From Bryobacterales bacterium (GTDB lineage: Bacteria > Acidobacteriota > Terriglobia > Bryobacterales > Bryobacteraceae): DNA of 58,644 bases. The position numbers were made by a program, and so were the translations under genes. Where the stretch lies: positions 1-58,644 of the forward strand of contig DAHVTI010000370.1 in assembly GCA_027324255.1 (NCBI GenBank). The letters run 5' to 3'. This document shows, in pieces, positions 8,430 to 17,440 of the stretch. Position 1 is the stretch's first letter; every line of letters begins with the position of its first letter. The notes beneath the pieces were generated by a model. It worked only from the letters and a program-made list of their open reading frames with translations. It ran no database searches and was not told the origin of the DNA.

Positions 8430-9689
8430 CTATTCATAGCGGATGGCCTCGATCGGATCGAGCTTAGCGGCCTGGACGGCGGGGTAGATGCCGAACAGGA
8501 GGCCGATGCCGACCGAGACGCCAAACGCCACGGCGATGGAAGTGACGGTGACGACGGTGGACCAGCCGGCGGCAGTGGCGATGATCTGCGCCAGGGTGAC
8601 GCCGAACAGGATGCCGAGGAAGCCGCCGAGGATGGAGATCATGACGGCTTCGGTGAGGAACTGGCGGACGATGTCGGCCTGGCGGGCGCCGATGGCGCGG
8701 CGGATGCCGATTTCGCGCGTACGCTCGAGAACCGTGGCGAGCATGATATTCATGATGCCAATGCCGCCGACCAGCAGGCTGATACCGGCGATGCAGATCA
8801 TGACCACTTTGAAGATGTCGCTGGTGCGCTTCTTCTGCTCGAGGAGGCCGGCGGGGACGGTGACGCTGTAGTCGCCGGCGTCCTTATGGGTGGCGGAGAG
8901 GATGGCATTGATGACGGAGGCGGACTCAATGGAATCGGTGCCGGGCTTGACGCGCAGGTAGATGCCGTCGATTTCGTCCTTCAGGTAGCTGTTCTGGTCC
9001 TCGAAGCGGAACATGACGGTGCGGAGGGGGCTGACGACGAGGTTGTTGCGGGAGAGGATCTCGACGCCCTCGACGTCGGTGTCGCCACCGGCCTGCTGGG
9101 CCATGACGCCGATGACCTGGAGCCAGGTATCGTTGACCTTGACGAACTTTCCGACGGCGGGCTCGTAGCCGAGGAGATTGACCTTGGCGGATTCACCGAG
9201 GACGCAGACGGGGGCGGCGGTTTCGTTCTCGCGGTCGTTGAAGAAGCGGCCCTCGACGAGCTTGAGGCTCTGGATGTCCTTGTAGCTGGGCTCGACGCCG
9301 ATGAGCATGGGCGGCTCGGCGGAAGTCTTGGGCAGGACCTTCATGGGCTTGAAGCGCTTGCGCGGGGTGGCCTTGTCGATGCCCTGGGTATTTTCGAGGA
9401 CGGCGCGGTAATCGCGGAAGGTCATGCCGGGGCTGATGGTGCGGCGGGTCTGGAGTTCGGTGCGGTCGGCGGCTTCCTTGGCCTCGATGATGATGTTGTT
9501 GACGCCGAGGAGGTCGATGTAGGAGAGCATCTCCTTTTCGACGCCGGCGGTGATGGCGAGCATGGCCACGACGGCGCCGACGCCGAAGATCATGCCCAGC
9601 ATGGTGAGCATGGTGCGGAGCTTGTGGACGAGGAGGCTCGAGAGCCCCATGTAGATTTCAGGGATATAGGCCTGGATGATGGCGGTCAT
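8430..9689 (-). CDS. MacB/FtsX-type ABC transporter permease (no fused ATPase domain)
   Basis: N-terminal TM KLRTMLTMLGMIFGVGAVVAM; MacB periplasmic domain; C-terminal GGIGIMNIMLATVLERTREIGIRRAIGARQADI; ends AAKLDPIEAIRYE. Confidence 0.95.
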   Translation of the reverse strand: MTAIIQAYIPEIYMGLSSLLVHKLRTMLTMLGMIFGVGAVVAMLAITAGVEKEMLSYIDLLGVNNIIIEAKEAADRTELQTRRTISPGMTFRDYRAVLENTQGIDKATPRKRFKPMKVLPKTSAEPPMLIGVEPSYKDIQSLKLVEGRFFNDRENETAAPVCVLGESAKVNLLGYEPAVGKFVKVNDTWLQVIGVMAQQAGGDTDVEGVEILSRNNLVVSPLRTVMFRFEDQNSYLKDEIDGIYLRVKPGTDSIESASVINAILSATHKDAGDYSVTVPAGLLEQKKRTSDIFKVVMICIAGISLLVGGIGIMNIMLATVLERTREIGIRRAIGARQADIVRQFLTEAVMISILGGFLGILFGVTLAQIIATAAGWSTVVTVTSIAVAFGVSVGIGLLFGIYPAVQAAKLDPIEAIRYE

Positions 9690-9692
9690 GGC

Positions 9693-11705
9693 TTACTGGC
9701 CTCCCTTGGAGCCGCCGACGGGAAGGGCGCTGGCGGCGCCGCCGGAGGATTTTTTCTCGGCTTTCTTTTTGCGGTCTTCTTCACTGACGGTCGGATCCTG
9801 GAGGGCGATGACGTCGCCGGGCTTCAGGCCGGATTCAATGACGGAGACGGTCTCGGAACGCTTGGAGATGGTGACGGTCCGGGGCTGGAAGAGTTGGCCG
9901 GACTGGACGTAGATGACGCTCTTGCCATCCTTCTCGAAGACGCTCTGGTTGGGGACGTAGACGGCGTTGGCGACCTTTTCGACGATGATCTCGACGTCGG
10001 AAAGGAGGCCGGGACGGAGGAGAACCTCCATCTGGTCGCCCTCGGACGGAGGAGGCGGGAGCACGGCGGCGTCGAGGTCTTTCTGGGTGAAGGGGCCGGT
10101 GGGGCCGCCGAGGCCCATGCCGCCGCCGTTGCCGCCGCGGCCGGAGCGGGCGGAGCGGCCTTCAGCGCCGGCAGTGGAGGCACCGGCCGCGCCGGTTTCG
10201 CCTGCGGCCGCGCCTTCGCGGCGCTGGCCGCGCTGGGGCATCTCGATACCGGCCTTCTTGGCTTCGTCGCGGATCTTGGCGAAGACGGCCTGGCGCTCCT
10301 CCTGGGAGAGCTCCATCATGTTCTTGCCGTTGAGGGCTTTTTTCATGATCTCGGCCATTTTCTTTTGCTGATCGGGGGTCATGCTGGAGTTGCCGCCCGT
10401 GCCGACGCCCATGCCGAAGGTCATGCGGCGCTGCTGGCCGGACTGGCCACCCTGGCCGGACTGGCCTTCCTGGCCGGACATGCCGCCGCCGAAGGACATC
10501 TGCTGGCCTCCGCCGCCCTGCATGACGATCATCTGGTTGCCGCCGCCGGAACCGCCCTGCATCATCTGGGCGCCGCCGGCGCTGAGGCCGGGGATGCCGC
10601 CGGCGAACATGGAGGTGACGGTTTGGGCGATGGGCTTCTTGCGGTTCTCCTCGGCGGTAGCCATGATGCGGGCGACCTGGTCGGGCGTGGCGCCGAGAGC
10701 GCCGAGCAACTGCTTCATGTCGATGGAAAAGAGGACATCGAACTTCTTGCCCGGGTCAGAGCTGAAGACGTTGGCGCTGGCGGTGCCACTCATGGACTTG
10801 ATCTTGCCGTTGAAGACCTTGTCGGCGAGGGCGTCGAGGCGGATCATGGCGTCCTGGCCCTCGTGGAGGTTGGCGCGGTCGAGTTCGCCGACACGGGCGA
10901 TGATCTCGAGCTCGGAGAGGTCGAGGACGTCGGCGACGGGCATGCCGGGCTGGACCTGGTCGCCTTCGCGGATGTCGGGCACCTGGGTGCCGAACATACC
11001 GGAGAAGCCGGCGCGGTTCTGCTTGATAGCGACGAGGCCGCTGATGGGGGAGAGGAGCTTCACCTGGGAGATGCGCTGCTTTTCGCGGTTGATGTCGAGG
11101 ACGCTGCGGTTGCGGCGCTCGCGGAGGACGTTGAGTTCGGCGAGGGCCTGCTCCTGCTTGGACTTGATGTCGCTTTCAAGTTGCTTGAGGCGGCGCTGGG
11201 CCTCTTCGAGGTTGAGCTTGTTCTTCTTCTGGTCGATGGTGGAGAGCAGTTCGTTCTTCTTGACCTCGAGCTCGGCGCGGCGGACCGCATAGCGGGAGCG
11301 GAGGAGGTCGACCTGGTCCTGGTTGTTGCGGATGGCGAGGTCGGCCTGGGCCTTCTTGATCTGCTCGTCGACCTGTTCGAGTTCGAGCTCGCGGGACTCG
11401 AGGCGGCTGAGGACCTCGGAGTCGTCGAACTCGACGATCAGGTTCTTCTCGCGGGCCAGGGCGCCCATGGGGGCGAGCTTGGTGACCTGCACGGTACCGA
11501 AGAGGTTGGGCGCGGTGAGGCTGGCGGTACGGACGGCGCGCAATTCGCCGCGGGTGAAGCTGCGGACCACGACGTCGCCGCGGCGCACACGGGTTGTGGG
11601 TACCGCCTGCTGGCGGCCGGGCAGGCCCTGGAAGAGGCGGTAGACGCCATAGCCGGCAGCGGCCACGATGGCGACGAGGACGAGGCGGAGGAGGACTTTC
11701 TTCAT
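9693..11705 (-). CDS. HlyD-family periplasmic adaptor with large Gly/Gln/Met-rich insert
   Basis: N-terminal TM; barrel-sandwich and coiled-coil segments; PISGLVAIKQNRAG; GDQVQPGMPVADVLDLSELEIIARVGELDRANLHEGQDAMIRLDAL. Confidence 0.9.
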   Translation of the reverse strand: MKKVLLRLVLVAIVAAAGYGVYRLFQGLPGRQQAVPTTRVRRGDVVVRSFTRGELRAVRTASLTAPNLFGTVQVTKLAPMGALAREKNLIVEFDDSEVLSRLESRELELEQVDEQIKKAQADLAIRNNQDQVDLLRSRYAVRRAELEVKKNELLSTIDQKKNKLNLEEAQRRLKQLESDIKSKQEQALAELNVLRERRNRSVLDINREKQRISQVKLLSPISGLVAIKQNRAGFSGMFGTQVPDIREGDQVQPGMPVADVLDLSELEIIARVGELDRANLHEGQDAMIRLDALADKVFNGKIKSMSGTASANVFSSDPGKKFDVLFSIDMKQLLGALGATPDQVARIMATAEENRKKPIAQTVTSMFAGGIPGLSAGGAQMMQGGSGGGNQMIVMQGGGGQQMSFGGGMSGQEGQSGQGGQSGQQRRMTFGMGVGTGGNSSMTPDQQKKMAEIMKKALNGKNMMELSQEERQAVFAKIRDEAKKAGIEMPQRGQRREGAAAGETGAAGASTAGAEGRSARSGRGGNGGGMGLGGPTGPFTQKDLDAAVLPPPPSEGDQMEVLLRPGLLSDVEIIVEKVANAVYVPNQSVFEKDGKSVIYVQSGQLFQPRTVTISKRSETVSVIESGLKPGDVIALQDPTVSEEDRKKKAEKKSSGGAASALPVGGSKGGQ
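10050..10709 (-). repeat. low-complexity insert-coding segment in the HlyD adaptor
   Basis: Encodes ~220 aa rich in G/Q/M/S, e.g. GGSGGGNQMIVMQGGGGQQMSFGGGMSGQEGQSGQGGQSGQQRRM. Includes imperfect DNA repeats of tggccggactggcc around 10436-10488. Confidence 0.8.
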
Positions 11706-11758
11706 GGTTCAGATCTCATTTCGGCGCCGCTGGGCGGCAGGAGCCTGGGCACGGGCCG

Positions 11759-13066
11759 TCACAGTTTCTTGGACCTCTTGGCGGCCTCGGCGGGGTTTTC
11801 GAGGGCGATGCGCTCGCCTTCCTTGATGCCCTTCAGAACGATGATGTCGTTATCGTTGCGCTTGCCGACCTCGATGGCGCGGTTTTCCCACGCCGAGGCG
11901 CCGCGCTGCACCCAGACATGCGGTTTGCCGGCCTGGAGGAAGCTGGCCTTGTTGGGGATGAGCAGGACGCCGGGCTGGCTTTCGATGAGGACGATGCCGG
12001 TGGCGCTCATGCCGGGGCGGAGGCGGGGATCGACGGATTTGAGGGTGGCGCGCGCCGGGAAGGTCTTCTCGTTGGAGCCGCCGAAGCCGCGGAAGTTGAG
12101 GCTAGCGATGGGGCTGATCCAATCGAGGACGGCGTCGAACTCTTTGTCCTGGATGGCGTCGATGCGGACCTTGACGGGCTGGCCGATGCGGATCTTGCCG
12201 CGGTCGACCTCCTCGAGCTTGAGCTCGAGGCGCATCTCGGAGAGGTCGGGGATTTCGGCGATGGCGGCGCCGGTCCAGGCGTTGTCGCCTTCCTTGAAGG
12301 CCGGAGGGGTCTGGCCCCAGTTGCCCTGGGCGCGGAAGTTGGGCAGGACGTTGAGGATGCCGCCGGAGGGAGCGCGGATGGTCATCTTCGTGAGGTAGCC
12401 CTTGACGCGGTCCATGTCACGAACGGTCTTGTTCTTGCGGGAGTCGAGGCGCTCGAGGTCGGCCTGCTGGGTGACGTCGTGGCTCTTGACGGTGGCCTTG
12501 GTCTGTTCGAGGGAGCCCTCGGAGAGGCCGACGTTGATGCGATTTTTGGCGCCTTCGATTTCGGAGAGGATCTCGGCCTTGGACGCTTCGAGCTCGGCGC
12601 GCTGGACGTCGTAGTTGCCGGTCATGAGGTTCATGGCGTCCTGCTCGTCGGTGATCTTGTGGCTGGCCTTGGTCTGGACGATTTCGCTGTCGACGGTGCG
12701 GGCGCTGGTGACGAAGTTGAGGTAGTAGTTTTCGTACTGGGCGGTGTCGAACTCGACGACGACGTCGCCGGCCTGGATGGGCCTGCCGGACTCGGCGAGC
12801 TTGACGATGCGGGGGTTGGGCACCTGCGGTGCGGTGAGGATAACGGAGCGGGTGGAGCGGATTTCACCGCGTGCGCGGACGGTGATGGTGAACTCGCCCT
12901 TGCGGGCGGCGACGGTGGCGACCTCCACGGGCTTGGCGGCGGTGTAGTGGTAGGCGGCATAGCCGCCGCCGGCCAGCACGAGGAGGAGGACGACCCAGGC
13001 GACGATGCGGCCCTTGCCGCCGGTCTGGCCGAGCTTTTTCGAAGGTTTCAGATCCTTAGACGACAT
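11759..13066 (-). CDS. HlyD-family efflux periplasmic adaptor
   Basis: MSSKDLKPSKKLGQ start; TM; ARGEIRSTRSVILTAPQVPNPRIVKLAESGRPIQAGDVVVEFD; IRAPSGGILNVLPN; SATGIVLIESQPGVLLIPNKA. Overlaps the upstream stop by 11 bp. Confidence 0.92.
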   Translation of the reverse strand: MSSKDLKPSKKLGQTGGKGRIVAWVVLLLVLAGGGYAAYHYTAAKPVEVATVAARKGEFTITVRARGEIRSTRSVILTAPQVPNPRIVKLAESGRPIQAGDVVVEFDTAQYENYYLNFVTSARTVDSEIVQTKASHKITDEQDAMNLMTGNYDVQRAELEASKAEILSEIEGAKNRINVGLSEGSLEQTKATVKSHDVTQQADLERLDSRKNKTVRDMDRVKGYLTKMTIRAPSGGILNVLPNFRAQGNWGQTPPAFKEGDNAWTGAAIAEIPDLSEMRLELKLEEVDRGKIRIGQPVKVRIDAIQDKEFDAVLDWISPIASLNFRGFGGSNEKTFPARATLKSVDPRLRPGMSATGIVLIESQPGVLLIPNKASFLQAGKPHVWVQRGASAWENRAIEVGKRNDNDIIVLKGIKEGERIALENPAEAAKRSKKL

Positions 13067-14882
13067 GGAGAACTCCGGGGAGAGATTGGCGGGGGAGGCT
13101 GGCATCCGGGCAGCGTGCCGGAGCGAGCCGGACCTGGGCGGTGCGCGCGGGCTGTTCGCCGGGCTGGGGCGGGCGGTCGAGAGCGATGACCTCGCCGGCC
13201 TTCAGGCCGGACAGGACAGCGGCCTTGATGTTGTTGGTGAGGCCGATCTCGACTTCGCGCTTCTGGAAGCCCGTGGCGGTGCGGACGTAGACGTAAGGCT
13301 TGGCGTCCTGACGGTCCTGGAAGATGGACTCGAGCGGGGCCAGGGTGGTGTTTTCGACGGAGCCTAGAATGACATCGGCGCTGACGCTGAGATCGGGGAT
13401 GACGAGCGGGTCCATGCGGTCGAGCTTCAGGAAGACGGGAACTTCCTTGAAGTAGCTGGCGCGCATGCCGCCGGGATTGGTGATGGCGCCGATGGAGGTG
13501 ATGTGGGCGGGGAGCTCGATGCCGGGATAGGCGTCGAAGTGAAGCAGAGCCTTGGATCCGACCCGGATATTCTCAACGTCGGACTGGTTGACGCTGGCCG
13601 AGACGAGCATGGAGGAGGGATCGACGATGCGGGCGAACATCTGGCCGGGGAAGATCTGGTCGCCCTCCTGGATCTGTGCGAATTCGGTGCCGCGGCGGGT
13701 GTTTTCCATGACGAGCATGCCGTCCATGGGCGCCTTGATGAGCATCTTCTGGACGTTGGCCTCGGCGCGCTTGAGCTCGACCTTGGACTGCTCGAGGTCG
13801 ATTTCAGCATCGCGGCGCTGGCTCTTGAGGCTGGTCTCCTGGTAGGGGATCTGCCACTCGTACTGCTTGAGCCCGGCTTGCGATTCCTCGAGGCTGAGCT
13901 TGAGGAGCTCGGCGTCGATGGTGGAACGCACGGGGGTCGTCTTGAGGTCGAGCTTGGCCTTGTCGACCGAGCCGCGGACCTGCTGAATGTTCTGGTCGTA
14001 GTACTTGCGCGCGACGTCAATCTGGGCATCGATGGAACGCATGCTGCGCTCGGTCTGCTCGACAGTGGCCTTGTAGTCGTCGAGGCGTTGAATCTGATAT
14101 TGGGTGTCGAACTCGGCGATGACGTCGCCTTTACGGACCAGGGAGCCCGGCTTGGCGACGTTCTGGAGGACCTGCATGAAATCGCTCATGCCGCCGCTCA
14201 TGCGGTCGCCGCCACCACCACCTCCGCCGCCACCGCTGCTCCCGGAGGACGAAGCGGAGGACGAGGAAGAGGCGGAACTGGCAGACGACGAGGAGGAGGA
14301 CGAGGAAGTCGAGGCTGACGAAGTCGAACTGCTCGCCCCGAAGCGGTTGGTAGCGCCGCGGAACGAAGAAGTAGAGGAACCGGAAGCCGAACCGCCCGAA
14401 CTGGACATTCCGGAGGCGCTTGAGGAGGTCTCGGCGGAGGCACTGGAGGAACTGGAGGACGAGGACGATCCGCCGGAGGAGCCGCCGCGGCCGCCGCCGC
14501 CCCTGGAGTCCATTCCGGCGCTGGTGTCGATGGTGACCATCATGCCGCCGCGGCCACCGGAGACGGAAACGCTGCCGCCGCGGCCCCCGCGGAGTTGCGG
14601 AGCGACGAGTGCTGCGAACTTCTCGGCGGTGGTGGTACCGGTGAGGCGGATGGTGCGATGGAGGGCGCCGGTGGAGACCGCCGCGGTGCGGACGGCGGCA
14701 GCACCGCCGCCGCCGGATTCCGACGGGCTGAGGAGATGGCGCCAGGCCAGCCATCCGCCGATGGCAGCCACGACGACGAGCAGCACGACGATGCCGCCCA
14801 TGGGTGCGGGCCGGCGCCGGGCCGGCGCGGCGGGCACGCCCTGGGGACTGGGAAGCGAGGATGGGTTCATCTGCGGCTGCAT
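13056..14882 (-). CDS. HlyD-family periplasmic adaptor with long Ser/Gly-rich insert
   Basis: TM IVVLLVVVAAIGGWLAW; RTIRLTGTTTAEKFAALVAPQL; LVRKGDVIAEFDTQYQIQRLDDYKATVEQTE; MLIKAPMDGMLVMENTRRGTEF. Confidence 0.88.
   Translation of the reverse strand: MQPQMNPSSLPSPQGVPAAPARRRPAPMGGIVVLLVVVAAIGGWLAWRHLLSPSESGGGGAAAVRTAAVSTGALHRTIRLTGTTTAEKFAALVAPQLRGGRGGSVSVSGGRGGMMVTIDTSAGMDSRGGGGRGGSSGGSSSSSSSSSASAETSSSASGMSSSGGSASGSSTSSFRGATNRFGASSSTSSASTSSSSSSSSASSASSSSSASSSGSSGGGGGGGGGDRMSGGMSDFMQVLQNVAKPGSLVRKGDVIAEFDTQYQIQRLDDYKATVEQTERSMRSIDAQIDVARKYYDQNIQQVRGSVDKAKLDLKTTPVRSTIDAELLKLSLEESQAGLKQYEWQIPYQETSLKSQRRDAEIDLEQSKVELKRAEANVQKMLIKAPMDGMLVMENTRRGTEFAQIQEGDQIFPGQMFARIVDPSSMLVSASVNQSDVENIRVGSKALLHFDAYPGIELPAHITSIGAITNPGGMRASYFKEVPVFLKLDRMDPLVIPDLSVSADVILGSVENTTLAPLESIFQDRQDAKPYVYVRTATGFQKREVEIGLTNNIKAAVLSGLKAGEVIALDRPPQPGEQPARTAQVRLAPARCPDASLPRQSLPGVLHVV
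14190..14588 (-). repeat. Ser/Gly homopolymeric low-complexity segment
   Basis: Encodes about 130 aa such as GGSSSSSSSSSASAETSSSASGMSSSGG...STSSSSSSSSASSASSSSSASSSGSSGGGGGGGGG. Confidence 0.9.
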
Positions 14883-15112
14883 GGTAGTTCCTGTGGGGTC
14901 GCTGTCAATTGTCCCTGCGGAAGTGGCAATGTTCCCAACAGCCTGGCGGAGCTAGAGACCGCGGGATAGGCCTTTCCAGTAGGTAAGACGATAGGGGCCC
15001 ACAAAAGGTTATGCGGCGGCCCATGGAAAGATCCCGGCCGGTGCCAGGGAGGAGGCGAACGATTCGTCCAGAGCGGCGGGCAGACGGTCATTTTCGCATA
15101 TTTTTCAGTCGG

Positions 15113-15835
15113 TTAGACAGAAGCAGTGGGGAGGCGCCGGCGCCAGTCGAACAGGACGATGCCGGCGGCGACGCTGACGTTGAGGGAAGCGATTTGACCG
15201 GCCATGGGGATGCGCAGCAGGAAATCGCAGTGGCGGCGGGTCTGCTCGTGGAGACCGTGGCCTTCGCCGCCGAGCACGAGGGCGCTGGGGGAAGCGTAAT
15301 CGACGTCGGAGTAGACCTGGGTGCCGCGCTCGTCAAGGCCGTAGATCCAATAGCCTGATTGCTTCAGGGTCTCCAGGGCGCGATTGACGTTGGGCACGCG
15401 GACGACGGGCAGGAGGGCCAGGGCGCCGGCGGCCGCCTTGGCCACGGTTTCGGTGAGGCCAGCGGCGCGTCGCTCGGGAATGACGACGGCAGAGGCGCCG
15501 GCGGCATGGGCGGAACGGATGATGGCGCCGAGGTTGTGGGGATCCTCCACGCCATCAAGAACGAGGAGGAGACCGGCCTGCGACAGGACGTCTTCGAGAG
15601 AGGACGCCTTCTGGGGGGAAGGAACAGCGATTACGCCTTGGTGTGACAGGCCTTTGACGAGGCGATCGAGCGCTTCCCGGGCCTCAAAGCGGACGGGGAT
15701 GCGGGCGGTGCGGCAGAGGTCGATGATCTCCTGGAGGCGGGGACCGGCGGCGCCCTTGACGAGGTGGACGCGGTCGAGGGGCTGGCCGGCGCGCAAGGCT
15801 TCGCGCACGGGATGGATGCCGGCGATGAGGGCCAT
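15113..15835 (-). CDS. rlmB: TrmH-family (SpoU) RNA methyltransferase, probable 23S rRNA Gm2251 methyltransferase
   Basis: IAGIHPVREALRAG; VLDGVEDPHNLGAIIRSAHAAGASAVVIPERRAAGLTETVAKAAAGAL; LVLGGEGHGL; RIPMAGQIASLNVSVAAGIVLFDW. Confidence 0.92.
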   Translation of the reverse strand: MALIAGIHPVREALRAGQPLDRVHLVKGAAGPRLQEIIDLCRTARIPVRFEAREALDRLVKGLSHQGVIAVPSPQKASSLEDVLSQAGLLLVLDGVEDPHNLGAIIRSAHAAGASAVVIPERRAAGLTETVAKAAAGALALLPVVRVPNVNRALETLKQSGYWIYGLDERGTQVYSDVDYASPSALVLGGEGHGLHEQTRRHCDFLLRIPMAGQIASLNVSVAAGIVLFDWRRRLPTASV

Positions 15836-15918
15836 AGGACCATGGTAGCGCGGGCAAGAACAACATGAATGGAATGAGATGGTTTGGGGAGGAACTGAAA
15901 CATTTTCAGTAGTTTTTG

Positions 15919-15947
15919 TTGACGCAGGGTGCGGACGGCATTAGGAT
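15919..15947 (+). promoter_or_regulatory. sigma70-like promoter upstream of the MerR gene
   Basis: TTGACG - 17 bp - TAGGAT, about 20 bp upstream of the ATG at 15968. Confidence 0.6.
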
Positions 15948-15967
15948 GGCGATAGGCATTCCACACC

Positions 15968-16381
15968 ATGGCGACGGCAGCAGCCCGGCCCCAGCCGGTA
16001 GAGATTCCCAACAAGCTGTATTTCCGGATTGGCGACGTAAGCCGCCTGACGGGGATCAAAGCTTACGTGCTGAGGTATTGGGAGACGGAATTCGGCACTT
16101 TGTCGCCGAAGAAGTCGGGTACGAACCAGCGCCTATACCGGCGGAAGGACGTGGAGCTGGTGCTGGAGATCAAGCACCTGCTGTACGAGAAGCGCTACAC
16201 CATCGAAGGGGCGCGGGCATTTCTGCAGCAGCGGCGGGGCGCAAACCGCGCGGCGCTACAGCCGCCGGCCCCGGCGCCGGCGAGTCAGAGCAGCCTGTTC
16301 GGACCCGAGCCGGGGCAAGCGCAGGCGAAGCTGGGACCGGTGAAAGCGGAGCTGAAGGCCATTCTGGCCCTGCTTTCCTGA
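15968..16381 (+). CDS. MerR-family transcriptional regulator
   Basis: YFRIGDVSRLTGIKAYVLRYWETEFGTLSPKKSGTNQRLYRRKDVELVLEIKHLLYEKRYTIEGARAFL. Confidence 0.92.
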   Translation: MATAAARPQPVEIPNKLYFRIGDVSRLTGIKAYVLRYWETEFGTLSPKKSGTNQRLYRRKDVELVLEIKHLLYEKRYTIEGARAFLQQRRGANRAALQPPAPAPASQSSLFGPEPGQAQAKLGPVKAELKAILALLS

Positions 16382-16394
16382 GGGGGACGCCGTC

Positions 16395-17366
16395 CTAGCG
16401 GCGCCAGATGAGCAGACCGGAAGCGGTGGCCAAGCCCACACCGACAATCTTTTCCGTACTCGTGACGAGGCGGCGGCGGCCTTCGTCCTCAGGCACATAG
16501 AGCGTGTCCTCGGGCTCCAGGTGAAAGTCCACCGCTTTTCTTTTCATGATATTGGAGAGCTCGACCTGGATTTCGTTGAGCCCGCCCCGGGCGTCGGCCT
16601 TGCGGTAAACATAGGCGAACTTCTGGGGGAAGGGGTTCAGGCCCTCGGCGAGGGCGAGCGCCTTGAGGACGGTCATCTGGTTCTCCTCCCGCACGGGGAA
16701 GGCGCCGGGCTTCTTGACGTTGCCGGTGACGAAGATCTTGCGGGCCTCGGGAACGCGGATCTCCTCTCCGCCGTGGAGGAGAATGTTCATCTCGGGATTG
16801 GCGTTGTCGATCAACTGGCGGACGGGGAAGCGTTGGACGAGGCGTTTTTCGTCGCCGCCGTTTTCGGACTCGTAGGAGGTGACGAGGATTTCGGGGCCGG
16901 CGATGTCGCTGAGGCCTTCGGCGCGGGCGATGGCGTCGAGCAGGGTGATGCGGCCGACAGCCTGGAAGGTGACGGGCCGTTTGACGGCGCCGACGACGGA
17001 GACGGGGCGCGAAGAGTACTCGGCCACGGTGACCATGACAACGGGCTTGACGAGGATGCCTTCCTTGACGAGGATGTCGGCGATGGCGGTTTCGAGTTGG
17101 GAGGGGAGGAGTCCGCTGGCGTGAATCCGCTGGGCGACCATAGGCAGGCGGATGTAGCCTTCGGCGCCGACGCGGACGGTGCGGGTGAGTTCCGGCGAGT
17201 CGTAGACGGAGATGGCGAGCAGATCGTTGGGTCCGACTTTCTGGCCGGGCAAGTTGGCCGGACCGGCGTCAGTCATGGGGCTGACGGTGGGGGCAGGGCG
17301 CGGCGCCTGGGCCCAGGCCGGCGGCAAGGCAGCGAGGCACAACACAGTCAACGCGATCAGCTTCAT
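16395..17366 (-). CDS. polysaccharide biosynthesis/export (Wza-like, SLBB) outer membrane protein
   Basis: Start set at MKLIALTVLCLAALPPAWAQ (signal peptide). VGPNDLLAISVYDSPELTRTVRVGAEGYIRLPMV; SRPVSVVGAVKRPVTF; VTGNVKKPGAFPV. Confidence 0.9.
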   Translation of the reverse strand: MKLIALTVLCLAALPPAWAQAPRPAPTVSPMTDAGPANLPGQKVGPNDLLAISVYDSPELTRTVRVGAEGYIRLPMVAQRIHASGLLPSQLETAIADILVKEGILVKPVVMVTVAEYSSRPVSVVGAVKRPVTFQAVGRITLLDAIARAEGLSDIAGPEILVTSYESENGGDEKRLVQRFPVRQLIDNANPEMNILLHGGEEIRVPEARKIFVTGNVKKPGAFPVREENQMTVLKALALAEGLNPFPQKFAYVYRKADARGGLNEIQVELSNIMKRKAVDFHLEPEDTLYVPEDEGRRRLVTSTEKIVGVGLATASGLLIWRR

Positions 17367-17440
17367 ATCAATAGAGTGCAGACAGGGGGCGATTTGCGTC
17401 AAGGAAATATCGGGCGAGGCTCTGGCAGAATGGGAGAGCC

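Noticed and set aside
8421-12398. 1325-aa plus-strand ORF rich in D/G/A
   Set aside because: Antisense to well-supported permease and adaptor genes. Composition is what a high-GC complementary frame produces; no recognisable domain.
13503-14318. Acidic D/E-rich plus-strand ORFs opposite the Ser-rich adaptor segment
   Set aside because: Complement of Ser codons in a low-complexity tract; the minus-strand gene has flanking adaptor domains on both sides.
14883-15112. Intergenic region upstream of the HlyD operon searched for tRNA, riboswitch or promoter
   Set aside because: No cloverleaf, no recognised riboswitch core and no convincing -35/-10 pair found by eye.
15091-15119. AT-rich ATTTTCGCATATTTTTCAGTCGGTTAGAC considered as a dif/XerCD site
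   Set aside because: Right arm does not resemble a XerD arm and there is no partial palindrome.
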